Shown here piece by piece: positions 23,905 to 32,201 of a DNA stretch of 64,000 bases. The notes below the pieces were generated by a model. It worked only from the letters and a program-made list of their open reading frames with translations. It was not told where the DNA came from and searched no databases. Source of the DNA: Streptomyces sp. NBC_00258 (lineage in GTDB: Bacteria; Actinomycetota; Actinomycetes; Streptomycetales; Streptomycetaceae); assembly GCF_036182465.1 (NCBI RefSeq), contig NZ_CP108081.1, positions 2,852,001 through 2,916,000 on the forward strand. The letters run 5' to 3'. A program made the translations under genes and the position numbers. The number at the start of each line of letters is the position of its first letter. The stretch's first letter is position 1.

Positions 23905-26071
23905 ACTGCCCTGCGGGCCAGCCGGTGTTGGCGGTGACGTTGAGCCGCAGGTAGCGCGGCCTGGCACCGTCCGGCAGCGTGACGGTCACCGTGTTCCCGG
24001 TGGCCGGGTCGAACCGGTACCCCTTCGAGGCGACCAGCGTCGAGTACGTGGACCCGTCTGTGCTGCCCTGCACGGACAGCGTCTGTGTCCGCGTCTGCCA
24101 GGCCGCGAGCGGCGGCAGCTTCAGGACGAGCCTGCGGACGGACTCCGCCGAGCCGAGGTCCACCGTCCAGGCCTGCGGGAAGGCGTTGTTGGTGGACTCC
24201 CAGTACGTCTGGGCGTCGCCGTCTGCCGCCTTGCCGGGCGTGTAGACGTCGGTCGAGCCCGTCGCGGTGGCGGGCCGGCCCTTGACGAGGTTGCGGGTCG
24301 GGTCGGGGTCCGGGTTGCCCGAGCCCGGCTGCGGCCAGGTCGAGCAGTCCGACCAGGTGCTGTCCCAGCCGGAGTTGCCGCCGCCGTTGGTGAGCGTGAA
24401 GGTGCCGGACCCCGTCGGGTAGGGACAGTTGTAGACGCCGGCGGCGCCGACCCCGGTGGCCTGTACGTTGCTGAACTTCGCCGCGCCCTGTGTCTCTGCC
24501 TGGACGACGACCGTGCCCGCCTTGTTCACCGTCGCCCCGTCCACGGTGACGTTCTTGGCCGCGTACCCGCGCCCGCTGCCCGACACGAACTCGAAGGCGC
24601 TGTACGGGCTGTCGGTGATCGTCGTCCCGGTGATGTTCACCGTCGCCTCGATGGCGCTGTCGTACGAGTCGACACGCAACGCGCCCATCGGGTGCTGCCA
24701 GTTGGGGTTCATCGCGCCCGTACGGACGAGGGTGTTGCCGGAGACGGTGATGGTTCCGGCGAGCGGGTGGAAGGGGTCGAGGAACTTCTGGTTGGAGATG
24801 GCGATCCCGCTGCCGAGGGCGTTGGTGTCGGCGACCAGGTTGTTCTTGACGGTGATGTCGGTGCCGCCGTAGATCGCGATGCCGTTGGCGAGGTTCGGCT
24901 GGGAGATGGTGTTGTTCTCGAAGCTGCTGTTGGTGTCGGGCGAGTAGAGCGACCACATGGCGAGCGCGTCGTCGCCGGTGTTGCGCAGGAAGTTGTTCCG
25001 GACGCGGACCCCGCGGGCGTTGCCGTTGAGGTTGAGGCCGTCGGCGGTCATGTCGAGGAAGCGGCTGTTCTCGACGACGAGGTTGTCGTTGTTGCCGGTC
25101 AGCCAGAGGCCGACCTTGAGGTGCTGGAGCCACATGCCGGACACCGAACTGCCGGGACCCAGAGTGCCGTTGACGAAGTTGTCCGGGTTGGAGTCGACGC
25201 GCTCGGTGACCTCTCCGACGACGGCGAAGTCCTTCAGGTGCACTCCGCCCGAGGAACTGGTCTGGTCGATGAAGCGGGAGGTGCGCACGACGGAGTGCCA
25301 GCTGCCGGCACCCTGGACGGTGACGTTCGAGACCCCGTTGAGCGAGGACGTGATCCGGAAGTCGCCCGGTGGGATCCACACCACTCCGCCCTGCGCGGCG
25401 GCGATCGCGTCCCGGAAGGCCTGCGTGGAGTCGCCCTGGCCGGTGGGGTCGGCGCCCTTGTCGGTGACGGAGACCGCGCCTGCGGGCTTGGTCGCCGCGC
25501 CTGCCACCTGCTCGAAGTCGGCGACGTCGACGGTCACTTGGGTGGACACGGCCTCGAAGGCGACCTTGTCCCCCGGCTGCACGGTCTGCCCGAGCAGCAG
25601 GCGCGTGTTGTCGAAGAGGTGGTGCGTCTTGGAGCCCTGGATCCAGGGCGTGTCCACGTAGGAGTACTTGGAGGTGACGGCGAGCGACTTGGCCAGCTTC
25701 TGGCCGTTGACGTACACGGCGAGAGTGCCGGACTGGCCGTCCGGGACGCTGTAGGCGACGTTCACCGCGTTCAGGGTCCGGGGCGCGGTGAACTCGACGC
25801 GCTGCCCCGCGGCGAGCCGCACGGCCTGGCGGCCGGAGGCCTCCGAGGCGTGGGTGCCCTGGGTGTGATCGGGGCCGATCTTCGTGCCGGTGGTGGTCGC
25901 GGACTCGGCCTCGACCGAGGTGAAGGGGAGGTCCGCGCCGGCGGCCGCGGCAGCGGCGTGGGTGGTGGGGGCGGTGGCGGTCAGCATGCCCGCCGCGAGG
26001 GCGACCGCCACGGCTGCCGCCGCCGGAGTGGATGACATGAGCCTGACATGCCTGGAACGAGAGCTGTGCAT
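23876..26071 (-). CDS. secreted GH87-like alpha-glucanase (mycodextranase/alpha-1,3-glucanase type)
   Basis: From ATG 26071 (GAAGGGAT upstream) the protein has 731 residues. A Sec signal covers residues 1-45. A CBM6/35-like beta-sandwich lies at 48-190 (VEAESATTTG, and VNGQKLAKSL). A right-handed beta-helix of the pectate-lyase-3 type covers about 200-560. A discoidin-like CBM32 domain spans about 595-731 (PGKAADGDAQTYWES). The beta-helix carries TADG (Asp 344) and TGDD (Asp 367, 368). I recall the same D-x22-DD spacing for the catalytic Asp triad of GH87 alpha-1,3-glucanases. It would cut alpha-1,3- or alternating alpha-1,3/1,4-glucan outside the cell, fitting its place at the end of the alpha-glucan operon. 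Confidence 0.78.
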   Translation of the reverse strand: MHSSRSRHVRLMSSTPAAAAVAVALAAGMLTATAPTTHAAAAAAGADLPFTSVEAESATTTGTKIGPDHTQGTHASEASGRQAVRLAAGQRVEFTAPRTLNAVNVAYSVPDGQSGTLAVYVNGQKLAKSLAVTSKYSYVDTPWIQGSKTHHLFDNTRLLLGQTVQPGDKVAFEAVSTQVTVDVADFEQVAGAATKPAGAVSVTDKGADPTGQGDSTQAFRDAIAAAQGGVVWIPPGDFRITSSLNGVSNVTVQGAGSWHSVVRTSRFIDQTSSSGGVHLKDFAVVGEVTERVDSNPDNFVNGTLGPGSSVSGMWLQHLKVGLWLTGNNDNLVVENSRFLDMTADGLNLNGNARGVRVRNNFLRNTGDDALAMWSLYSPDTNSSFENNTISQPNLANGIAIYGGTDITVKNNLVADTNALGSGIAISNQKFLDPFHPLAGTITVSGNTLVRTGAMNPNWQHPMGALRVDSYDSAIEATVNITGTTITDSPYSAFEFVSGSGRGYAAKNVTVDGATVNKAGTVVVQAETQGAAKFSNVQATGVGAAGVYNCPYPTGSGTFTLTNGGGNSGWDSTWSDCSTWPQPGSGNPDPDPTRNLVKGRPATATGSTDVYTPGKAADGDAQTYWESTNNAFPQAWTVDLGSAESVRRLVLKLPPLAAWQTRTQTLSVQGSTDGSTYSTLVASKGYRFDPATGNTVTVTLPDGARPRYLRLNVTANTGWPAGQFSEVEAYLN

Positions 26072-26118
26072 GTGCTGATCCCTTCGTGGTGGGGGTACGG
26101 GGATAGCGGGATGCGGTC

Positions 26119-27732
26119 TCAGGAGCCGGTGCGCAGCCACACCGCCGTGTCCTGCGGGAGGCGTCCCTCCGCGGTCAAGGGGCCGCTGCTGAGCAGCAGC
26201 CGGGAGTGCGCGGGCAGCTCGGCCGGGGTGTCGGCGAGGTTCACGACGCACACCGGTCCGTCCGCCCGGGCGAAGGCGAGGACGCCGTCGGGTGCGGGCA
26301 GCCAGGTGAGGGGGCCGTCACCGAACTCCGGCCTGATCGTCAGCGCCGTCCGGTAGAGCGCGAGCATGGAGCCCGGGTCGGCGGCCTGGAGGTCGGCGGC
26401 GTACGCACGCCAGCCCGCCGGCTGCGGCAGCCACGGCTCCTCCCGCGACCCGAATCCCGCGTACGGTGCCCCCGCCACCCAGGGCAGCGGCACCCTGCAC
26501 CCGTCGCGCCCCGGGTCGACGCCGCCCGACCTGGAGTGCATCGGGTCCTGGATGCGCTCGCGCGGTATCTCCGCCTCGGGCAGGCCGAGTTCCTCGCCCT
26601 GGTAGAGGTAGACGGCACCCGGCAGGGCGAGGGACAGGAGCGCGGCGGCCCGGGCCCGTCGCGTTCCGAGCACCAGGTCGGTCGGTGTGCCGAAGGCCTT
26701 GGTGGCGAAGGCGAAGGCGGTGTCCGTGCGGCCGTATCGGGTGACTGTGCGCGTCACGTCGTGGTTGCACAGCACCCAGGTCGCGGGCGCGCCCACCGGT
26801 GCGTGCTCGGCGAGGGTCTCGTCGATCGACGTGCGCAGCCGTTCGGCCTCCCAAGGGCAGGACAGGAACGCGAAGTTGAAGGCGGTGTGCAGTTCGTCGG
26901 GGCGGAGGTAGCGGGCGAAGCGTTCGGAGTCGGGGAGCCAGACCTCGCCGACGAAGATGCCGCCGTACTCGTCGGCCACCGCGCGCCAGGAGCGGTAGAT
27001 GTCGTGGAGTTCGTCGCGGTCGACGAAGGGGTGCGGATCGCGGCCCTCGACGAAGTCCGGCAGGTCCGGGTCCTTGGCGAGCAGGGCCGCCGAGTCGATG
27101 CGTACGCCGGCGACGCCCCGCTCGAACCAGAAGCGCAGGACGTCCTCGTGCTCCTGGCGGACCGCCGGGTGCGCCCAGTTGAGGTCGGGCTGCTCGGGGG
27201 TGAACAGGTGGAGGTACCAGTCGCCGTCGGGCAACCGGGTCCAGACCGGTTCGGCGGAGCCCGCGAACTGGGACGGCCAGTCGTTGGGCGGGAGTTCACC
27301 GTGCTCGCCGCGCCCCGGGCGGAAGTGGAAGAGCTCGCGCTCGGGGCTGCCGGGGCCTGCCGCGAGCGCCGCCCGGAACCACGGGTGCCGGTCGGAGACG
27401 TGGTTGGGGACGATGTCGACGAGGGTGCGGATGCCCGACTCCCGTGCCTCGGCGATGAGTTTCTCCGCCTCCGCGAGGGTGCCGAAGGCAGGGTCGACGG
27501 CCCGGTAGTCGGCGACGTCGTAGCCTCCGTCGGCCATCGGGGACGGGTACCAGGGGTTGAACCACAGGGCGTCCACACCGAGTTCGGCGAGGTGGGGCAG
27601 CTTGGCACGGACGCCGGCGAGATCTCCGGTTCCGTCGCCGTCGCCGTCCGCGAAGCTGCGTACGTACACCTGGTAGATGACGGCGCTGCGCCACCACTGG
27701 TCGTCGGTGCGGGCAGGGGAAGGCTGTCCCAC
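26119..27732 (-). CDS. GH13 alpha-glucosidase (oligo-glucosidase type)
   Basis: From GTG 27732, with GAAAGG upstream, the protein has 537 residues and no signal peptide, so it acts inside the cell. The (beta/alpha)8 GH13 motifs are all present: DIVPNH, GVRIDSAA with nucleophile Asp 213, FVGEVW with acid/base Glu 263, and CNHDVTR with Asp 325. QYQGEELGLP is present in the form LYQGEELGLP, as in subfamilies of alpha-1,4/1,6-glucosidase and trehalulose-like enzymes. It would break imported gluco-oligosaccharides to glucose. It follows the MalG-like permease after 59 bp and precedes the secreted GH87-like gene by 47 bp. Confidence 0.9.
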   Translation of the reverse strand: MGQPSPARTDDQWWRSAVIYQVYVRSFADGDGDGTGDLAGVRAKLPHLAELGVDALWFNPWYPSPMADGGYDVADYRAVDPAFGTLAEAEKLIAEARESGIRTLVDIVPNHVSDRHPWFRAALAAGPGSPERELFHFRPGRGEHGELPPNDWPSQFAGSAEPVWTRLPDGDWYLHLFTPEQPDLNWAHPAVRQEHEDVLRFWFERGVAGVRIDSAALLAKDPDLPDFVEGRDPHPFVDRDELHDIYRSWRAVADEYGGIFVGEVWLPDSERFARYLRPDELHTAFNFAFLSCPWEAERLRTSIDETLAEHAPVGAPATWVLCNHDVTRTVTRYGRTDTAFAFATKAFGTPTDLVLGTRRARAAALLSLALPGAVYLYQGEELGLPEAEIPRERIQDPMHSRSGGVDPGRDGCRVPLPWVAGAPYAGFGSREEPWLPQPAGWRAYAADLQAADPGSMLALYRTALTIRPEFGDGPLTWLPAPDGVLAFARADGPVCVVNLADTPAELPAHSRLLLSSGPLTAEGRLPQDTAVWLRTGS

Positions 27733-27791
27733 GGTGCCTGCCTTTCGTCTGTTCGGCGTGGAGTCTGCGGAGTCTTCTGCGGAGGGGGGCG

Positions 27792-28670
27792 TCAGCCCTT
27801 GGTGCTGCCCGCGCTGATCCCGGCGATGATGTGCCGCTGGAACACCAGGAACATCGCGACCATCGGGAGGCTGGCGATCACCATCGCCGCGATGAGCACG
27901 GTCAGCGGGATGTTCTGGGACAGCTGGACGAGCGCCACGCTGATGGGCTGTTTGTCGGTGTCGGAGAAGACCATCAACGGCCAGAGGAAGTCCTGCCAGA
28001 CGGCGACGAGCGCGAAGATCGAGACGACTCCCAGGACCGGCCGGGACATCGGGAGCACGATCGACCAGAGCGTACGCAGCCGTCCCGCGCCGTCGATCTC
28101 GGCGGCCTCCAGCACGTCGCGCGGAAGCTGGTCGAAGAACCGTTTGAGGAGATAGAGGTTGAAGGCGTTGGCCACGGCGGGCAGCCAGATGCCGAGCGGG
28201 TCGTTGAGCAGGCTGGTGTGGATCAGCGGCAGGTCGGCGACGGTCAGGTACTTCGGTACGACCAGGGCCTGCGCCGGGACCATCAGGGTGGCGAGGATGC
28301 CGCCGAGGATCACCTTGCCGAAGGCCGGCCTCAGCCTGGACAGGGCGTACGCGGCGGCCGTGCAGAACACGAGTTGCAGGATCCAGGCTCCCGTGGCCTG
28401 AACCACCGTGTTCCACAGGTGCGTCGGCAGGTCCATCAGGTCCCAGGCGTCGGTGTAGCCGCTGACGTGCCACTGGTCCGGGACGAGGGTCGGCGGGGTG
28501 CGGGTCACCTCGTCCGGCGACTTCATGGCGCCGGTGGTCATCCAGTAGACCGGGAAGAGGAAGGCGAGCGTGAAGAGGAGGACCACTCCGGTGAAGACGG
28601 TCCAGTAGACGGCCCTGCCGCGAGGCCGGGCGAGTGTGAGTGGCGAGACCAGGGTGCGGGTGGTGCTCAT
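27792..28670 (-). CDS. sugar ABC transporter permease, MalG type
   Basis: The protein has 292 residues. Six membrane helices are seen, with the EAA loop DVLEAAEIDGAGRLRTLWSIVLPMSRPVLG. The N-terminal AVYWTVFTGVVLLFTLAFLFPVYWM segment is typical of CUT1 carbohydrate transporters. Its ATG at 28670 overlaps the TGA of the MalF-type gene by one base (TGATG), so translation is coupled. No ATPase gene lies in the operon. Confidence 0.92.
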   Translation of the reverse strand: MSTTRTLVSPLTLARPRGRAVYWTVFTGVVLLFTLAFLFPVYWMTTGAMKSPDEVTRTPPTLVPDQWHVSGYTDAWDLMDLPTHLWNTVVQATGAWILQLVFCTAAAYALSRLRPAFGKVILGGILATLMVPAQALVVPKYLTVADLPLIHTSLLNDPLGIWLPAVANAFNLYLLKRFFDQLPRDVLEAAEIDGAGRLRTLWSIVLPMSRPVLGVVSIFALVAVWQDFLWPLMVFSDTDKQPISVALVQLSQNIPLTVLIAAMVIASLPMVAMFLVFQRHIIAGISAGSTKG

Positions 28671-29629
28671 CAGGCCTCCTCTCCGGAGCGGGTGAGCCGC
28701 AGGTACACCGCCGAGAAGGCGCTGAGCAGGAGGAGGAGCATGACGCTGAGGGCGCAGGCTCCGCCGAAGTCGTTGTAGAGGAACGCGTACTTGTAGATGA
28801 GGTAGAGGACGGTCACCGTGGCGTTCTCCGGGCCGCCGCCCGTGATCACGAACGGCTCGGTGAACACCTGCATGGTGGCGATGATCTGAAGGAGCATCAG
28901 CATGAGGATGACGAACCGGGTCTGAGGGATCGTCACATGGCGGATGCGCTGCCAGATGGTCGCGCCGTCCAGTTCGGCCGCCTCGTACAGCTCGCCGGGG
29001 ATGCTCTGGAGCGCGGCCAGGTAGATGAGGACCGTGCCGCCGAGATTCGCCCAAGTGGCCACGAGCACAAGGGAGACGAGGGCGGTGTCGGCGCCGTTGG
29101 ACCAGTTCGAGGTGGGCAGGTTCAGAAAGCGCAGCGCCTCGTTGGCGAGGCCGGCGCCGGGATCGTAGAACCACTTCCAGAGCAGGGCGCTGACCACCGG
29201 CGGGATCATCACCGGGAGGTACACGACGACTCTGAAGAAGGCTTTCGCGTGCCGGAGTTCGTTGAGCACGAGGGCGAGCGCGAAGGGCACGGCGAAGCCG
29301 ATGAGCAGGGCGAGCAGGGTGAAGGTCAGGGTGTTGCGCCAGGCCGCGGCGAACTCCGGGTCCTGGAGGACGCGGGTGAAGTTGGAGGTGCCGACCCACT
29401 CCGGTTCCGCGCCCGGGGTGTACTTCTGGAAGGCGATCACGACCGCGCGGATCGCCGGGTACCAGGAGAAGAGGGCGAAGCAGAGCAGTCCGCCGAGGAG
29501 GAACGCGTACGCACTGGACTGGTCGGCGAGGCGGCGGCGCAACGGACGCCCGCCGGGGCCGGGTTGCGGCGCCTCCACCGGCCGTACAGCCGTCGGTGGG
29601 GGCGCCGCGGGCTTGGACGCTGTCTTCAT
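28670..29629 (-). CDS. sugar ABC transporter permease, MalF type
   Basis: The protein has 319 residues. After a Pro/Ala-rich cytoplasmic N-terminus, six helices follow. The EAA loop is YEAAELDGATIWQRIRHVTIPQTR. The FTEPFVITGGGPENAT segment is a conserved CUT1 feature. It forms the heterodimeric channel with the MalG-type protein. It is eight bases downstream of the binding-protein stop. Confidence 0.92.
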   Translation of the reverse strand: MKTASKPAAPPPTAVRPVEAPQPGPGGRPLRRRLADQSSAYAFLLGGLLCFALFSWYPAIRAVVIAFQKYTPGAEPEWVGTSNFTRVLQDPEFAAAWRNTLTFTLLALLIGFAVPFALALVLNELRHAKAFFRVVVYLPVMIPPVVSALLWKWFYDPGAGLANEALRFLNLPTSNWSNGADTALVSLVLVATWANLGGTVLIYLAALQSIPGELYEAAELDGATIWQRIRHVTIPQTRFVILMLMLLQIIATMQVFTEPFVITGGGPENATVTVLYLIYKYAFLYNDFGGACALSVMLLLLLSAFSAVYLRLTRSGEEA

Positions 29630-29637
29630 GGCGGGTG

Positions 29638-30984
29638 TCAGCCTCGCGCGAGGATGGCGTCGATCTTTCCGGAGGCGTCGCTCAGCAGTTTGTCGACGTC
29701 GGCGTCCTTCTTGGTGAGGACCGCGGAGACGGCGCTGTCGAGGACGGAGTAGATCTGCTGGGCCTGGGGCGGCTCGATCTTCATCTCCAGGCTCTGGTTG
29801 CCGTCGAGGAAGGACTGGTAGTTCTCCACCGGGACGTTGGCGTTGGCCTTCTTGACCTGCTGGTCCTTGGCGTCGGCGGCGCCGCTGAACAGCCGGGGTT
29901 CGGGCAGGCCCACCGGGGCGTCGTTCTTCTTGGCGCGGGCGTAGTCGCCGAGGAAGCCGTCACCGGGCGTGAGGAACATGTGGTCGAGCCACTTGAGGCC
30001 GGCCTTGATCTGCTCGGGCGTGGCCTTCTTGTTGAACATGTAGCCGTCGCCGCCGATGAGCGTGCCCTTGCCGCCCGGCATGGGAGCGAGGGCGAGGTCC
30101 TTGTAGTTGCCGCCCTTCTCCTTCACCAGGATCGGGATGTTGTCCGGCGCCGAGAGGTACATGCCGAGCTTCCCGGAACCCATCATCTGCTGGACGTCGT
30201 TGATGACGAGCAGCTGCTTGCTGCCCATGGAGTTGTCGGCCCAGCGCATGTCCTTGAGGTTCTGCAGGACGGCCCTGCCCTCGGGGGTGTCGATGCCGGC
30301 CTTCTTGCCGTCCTCGCTGACGACGTCGCCGCCCTGCGAGTAGAGCTCGGCGGTGAAGTGCCAGCCGCCCTGGTTCTGCGCGCTGTAGTCGGCGTATCCG
30401 ACGGTGCCCTTGCCGAGCGCGGCTATCTTCTTGGCTGCGGCGCGCAACTCCGCCCAGGTGGCCGGGGGTTGGTCGGGGTCGAGACCCGCCTCCTCGAAGA
30501 GCTTCTTGTTGTAGATCAGGCCCATGGAGTAGCCGGTGCGCGGGATGCCGTAGATCTTGCCGTCGACGGTGTAGATGTCGCGCAGTTGCTGCTGGATGGT
30601 GTCGTAGCTCTTGAGGTCCTTGACGTAACTCGTGATGTCGGCCGCCTGGTTGACGTCGACGACGTGCTTGGCGTCGGTGAAGTACGTGTAGAAGACGTCC
30701 TCCATCTGGCCGCCGGCGAGCTTGGCGTCGAAGGTCTTCGGGTCCTGGCAGGGGAACGCGTCGTGCGGGACGACGTCGATGTCCGGGTTCTGCTTCTCGA
30801 ACGCCTTGATGTCGGCCTCGAAGAACGACCGGTCGACCTTGGCGCTCTTCGGCGGCATGCAGTTGACGGTGATGCGGGTCTTGCCGCCGGCGGTGTCGTC
30901 GTCATCGGATCCGCCGCAGGCGCTGAGCGCCAGCGAGCAGCTGATGAGGGTGATGCAGGTACGACGGAACCCGGTGCTTCTCAT
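29638..30984 (-). CDS. sugar ABC transporter substrate-binding lipoprotein
   Basis: From ATG 30984 the protein has 448 residues. The signal peptide ends at LSAC with a lipobox Cys near residue 23, followed by an acidic GGSDDDDT spacer. The chain has the extracellular solute-binding family 1 pattern (YSMGLIYNKKLFEEAGLDPDQPPATWAEL). It captures oligosaccharides released by the GH87-like enzyme, presumably nigero-, malto- or mixed gluco-oligosaccharides. It is the first gene of the five-gene operon whose promoter lies between 30985 and 31157. Confidence 0.92.
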   Translation of the reverse strand: MRSTGFRRTCITLISCSLALSACGGSDDDDTAGGKTRITVNCMPPKSAKVDRSFFEADIKAFEKQNPDIDVVPHDAFPCQDPKTFDAKLAGGQMEDVFYTYFTDAKHVVDVNQAADITSYVKDLKSYDTIQQQLRDIYTVDGKIYGIPRTGYSMGLIYNKKLFEEAGLDPDQPPATWAELRAAAKKIAALGKGTVGYADYSAQNQGGWHFTAELYSQGGDVVSEDGKKAGIDTPEGRAVLQNLKDMRWADNSMGSKQLLVINDVQQMMGSGKLGMYLSAPDNIPILVKEKGGNYKDLALAPMPGGKGTLIGGDGYMFNKKATPEQIKAGLKWLDHMFLTPGDGFLGDYARAKKNDAPVGLPEPRLFSGAADAKDQQVKKANANVPVENYQSFLDGNQSLEMKIEPPQAQQIYSVLDSAVSAVLTKKDADVDKLLSDASGKIDAILARG

Positions 30985-31078
30985 CGGTGGACCCCTCTGG
31001 GCAGGAGCGTGGAAGGCCCACGGCAGCCCGTCGGGAGCGCGCGCCGCCGTGTCTGGCGTCGCACACTCAAGCACCGGC

Positions 31079-31131
31079 GACATCTGATCGCAAGATGTCT
31101 CGCAGAGTCTGTAATTATTTGACAGTCAAAT
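31079..31131 (-). promoter_or_regulatory. promoter/operator region of the alpha-glucan operon
   Basis: Bases 31117-31131 read ATTTGACAGTCAAAT, a 7+1+7 perfect palindrome whose inner 11-mer TTGACAGTCAA also stands before the MHS carrier gene at 3277. Downstream on the operon strand, 31079-31099 holds a second inverted repeat (GACATCT/AGATGTC, 7-base centre). A short CGCAAGA match (31089-31095) to the repeats in front of the LacI gene lies inside it. No typical -10 could be chosen with confidence. Confidence 0.5.
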
Positions 31132-31157
31132 GGATCTCGGCGGCAACTGCGGAGACT

Positions 31158-32153
31158 TCAGGGGCGGGGGGCCTGCGCGGTAGATCCCCGGACCACCAGC
31201 TCGGGCTCGAACAGCAGCTCCTCGGTCGGCACGCTGCTGCCCCCGATCTGCGCGTTCAGCAGCTCCACCGCCGCCCTCCCCATGGCCTCGATGGGCTGGC
31301 GGACCGTGGTCAGCGGGGGCTCGGTGCAGTTCATGAACGCCGAGTCGTCGTAGCCCACGACGGAGACCTGCGACGGCACGGCAAGTCCCTTGCGGCGCGC
31401 GGCCCTCACGGCGCCGAGGGCGAGCGGGTCGCTGGCGCAGATGAAGCCGGTGACGCCCCGGTCGAGAAGCCGGGTGGCGGCTGCCTGGCCGCCTTCGAGG
31501 GAGAAGATCGCCCGGGCGACGTGCTCGTCCGGGAGGTCACCCAGGGCGCGCGCCGCGGCGAGCTTGCGGCTCGAAGGGACGTGGTCGCCGGGGCCGAGCA
31601 CGAGCCCGATGCGCTCGTGCCCGAGCGAGGTCAGATGCCGCCAGGCCTGCTCCACCGCCACTCCGTCGTCGCAGGAGACGCCCGGGAAGCCCAGGTGGTC
31701 GATGGCCGCGTTCACCAGGACCACCGGGATGTTGCGGTCCGCGAGCCGCCGGTAGTGCTCATGCGGCGCGTCGGCCTGCGCGTAGAGACCGCCCGCGAAC
31801 ACCACACCGGAGACCTGCTGTTGGAGCAGCAGGTCCACGTAGTCCGCCTCGGAGACGCCGCCCTTGGTCTGGGTGCACAGCACGGGCGTGAGACCGGACT
31901 GGGCGAGCGCGCCGCCGATCACCTCGGCGAACGCCGGGAAGATCGGGTTCTGCAGCTCGGGCAGGACGAGACCCACCAACCGGGCGCGTTCGCCGCGCAG
32001 TTGCGTGGGCCGCTCGTAGCCGAGGACGTCGAGTGCGGAGAGCACCGCCTGCCGGGTGGTGTCGGAGACTCCGGGCTTGCCGTTGAGCACCCGGCTGACC
32101 GTGGCCTCGCTGACCCCGACCTTCTTCGCCACCTGAGCAAGTCGTCGCGTCAT
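31158..32153 (-). CDS. LacI-family transcriptional repressor
   Basis: The protein has 331 residues. The LacI HTH is unmistakable (LAQVAKKVGVSEATVSRVLNGKPGVSDTTR at 5-34), followed by the hinge helix and a periplasmic-binding-like sugar domain with VVGYDDSAF. It stands 173 bp upstream of the binding-protein gene, on the same strand. It likely represses the alpha-glucan operon and itself. Repeats resembling LacI-family half-sites overlap its own start. Confidence 0.93.
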   Translation of the reverse strand: MTRRLAQVAKKVGVSEATVSRVLNGKPGVSDTTRQAVLSALDVLGYERPTQLRGERARLVGLVLPELQNPIFPAFAEVIGGALAQSGLTPVLCTQTKGGVSEADYVDLLLQQQVSGVVFAGGLYAQADAPHEHYRRLADRNIPVVLVNAAIDHLGFPGVSCDDGVAVEQAWRHLTSLGHERIGLVLGPGDHVPSSRKLAAARALGDLPDEHVARAIFSLEGGQAAATRLLDRGVTGFICASDPLALGAVRAARRKGLAVPSQVSVVGYDDSAFMNCTEPPLTTVRQPIEAMGRAAVELLNAQIGGSSVPTEELLFEPELVVRGSTAQAPRP

Positions 32154-32155
32154 GC

Positions 32156-32195
32156 GCGCAAGAATAGCGCAAGAAATGCAAACGGCTTGCGCAAG
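32156..32195 (-). promoter_or_regulatory. repeated CTTGCGC operator sites before the LacI gene
   Basis: GCGCAAGAA occurs at 32156-32164 and again at 32167-32175, eleven bases apart. TTGCGCAA, a perfect palindrome, lies at 32187-32194, and GCGCAAG (32167-32173) and CTTGCGC (32186-32192) form an inverted pair. The sites touch the start codon, and no ribosome-binding site is visible. Autoregulation by a LacI-type repressor is the simple reading. Confidence 0.6.
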
Positions 32196-32201
32196 GGAGG
32201 A

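Noticed and set aside
23876..26071. Pectate lyase as name for the beta-helix protein.
   Set aside because: The beta-helix fits, but the Asp triad spacing, discoidin-like tail and alpha-glucan neighbours point to GH87 rather than pectin.
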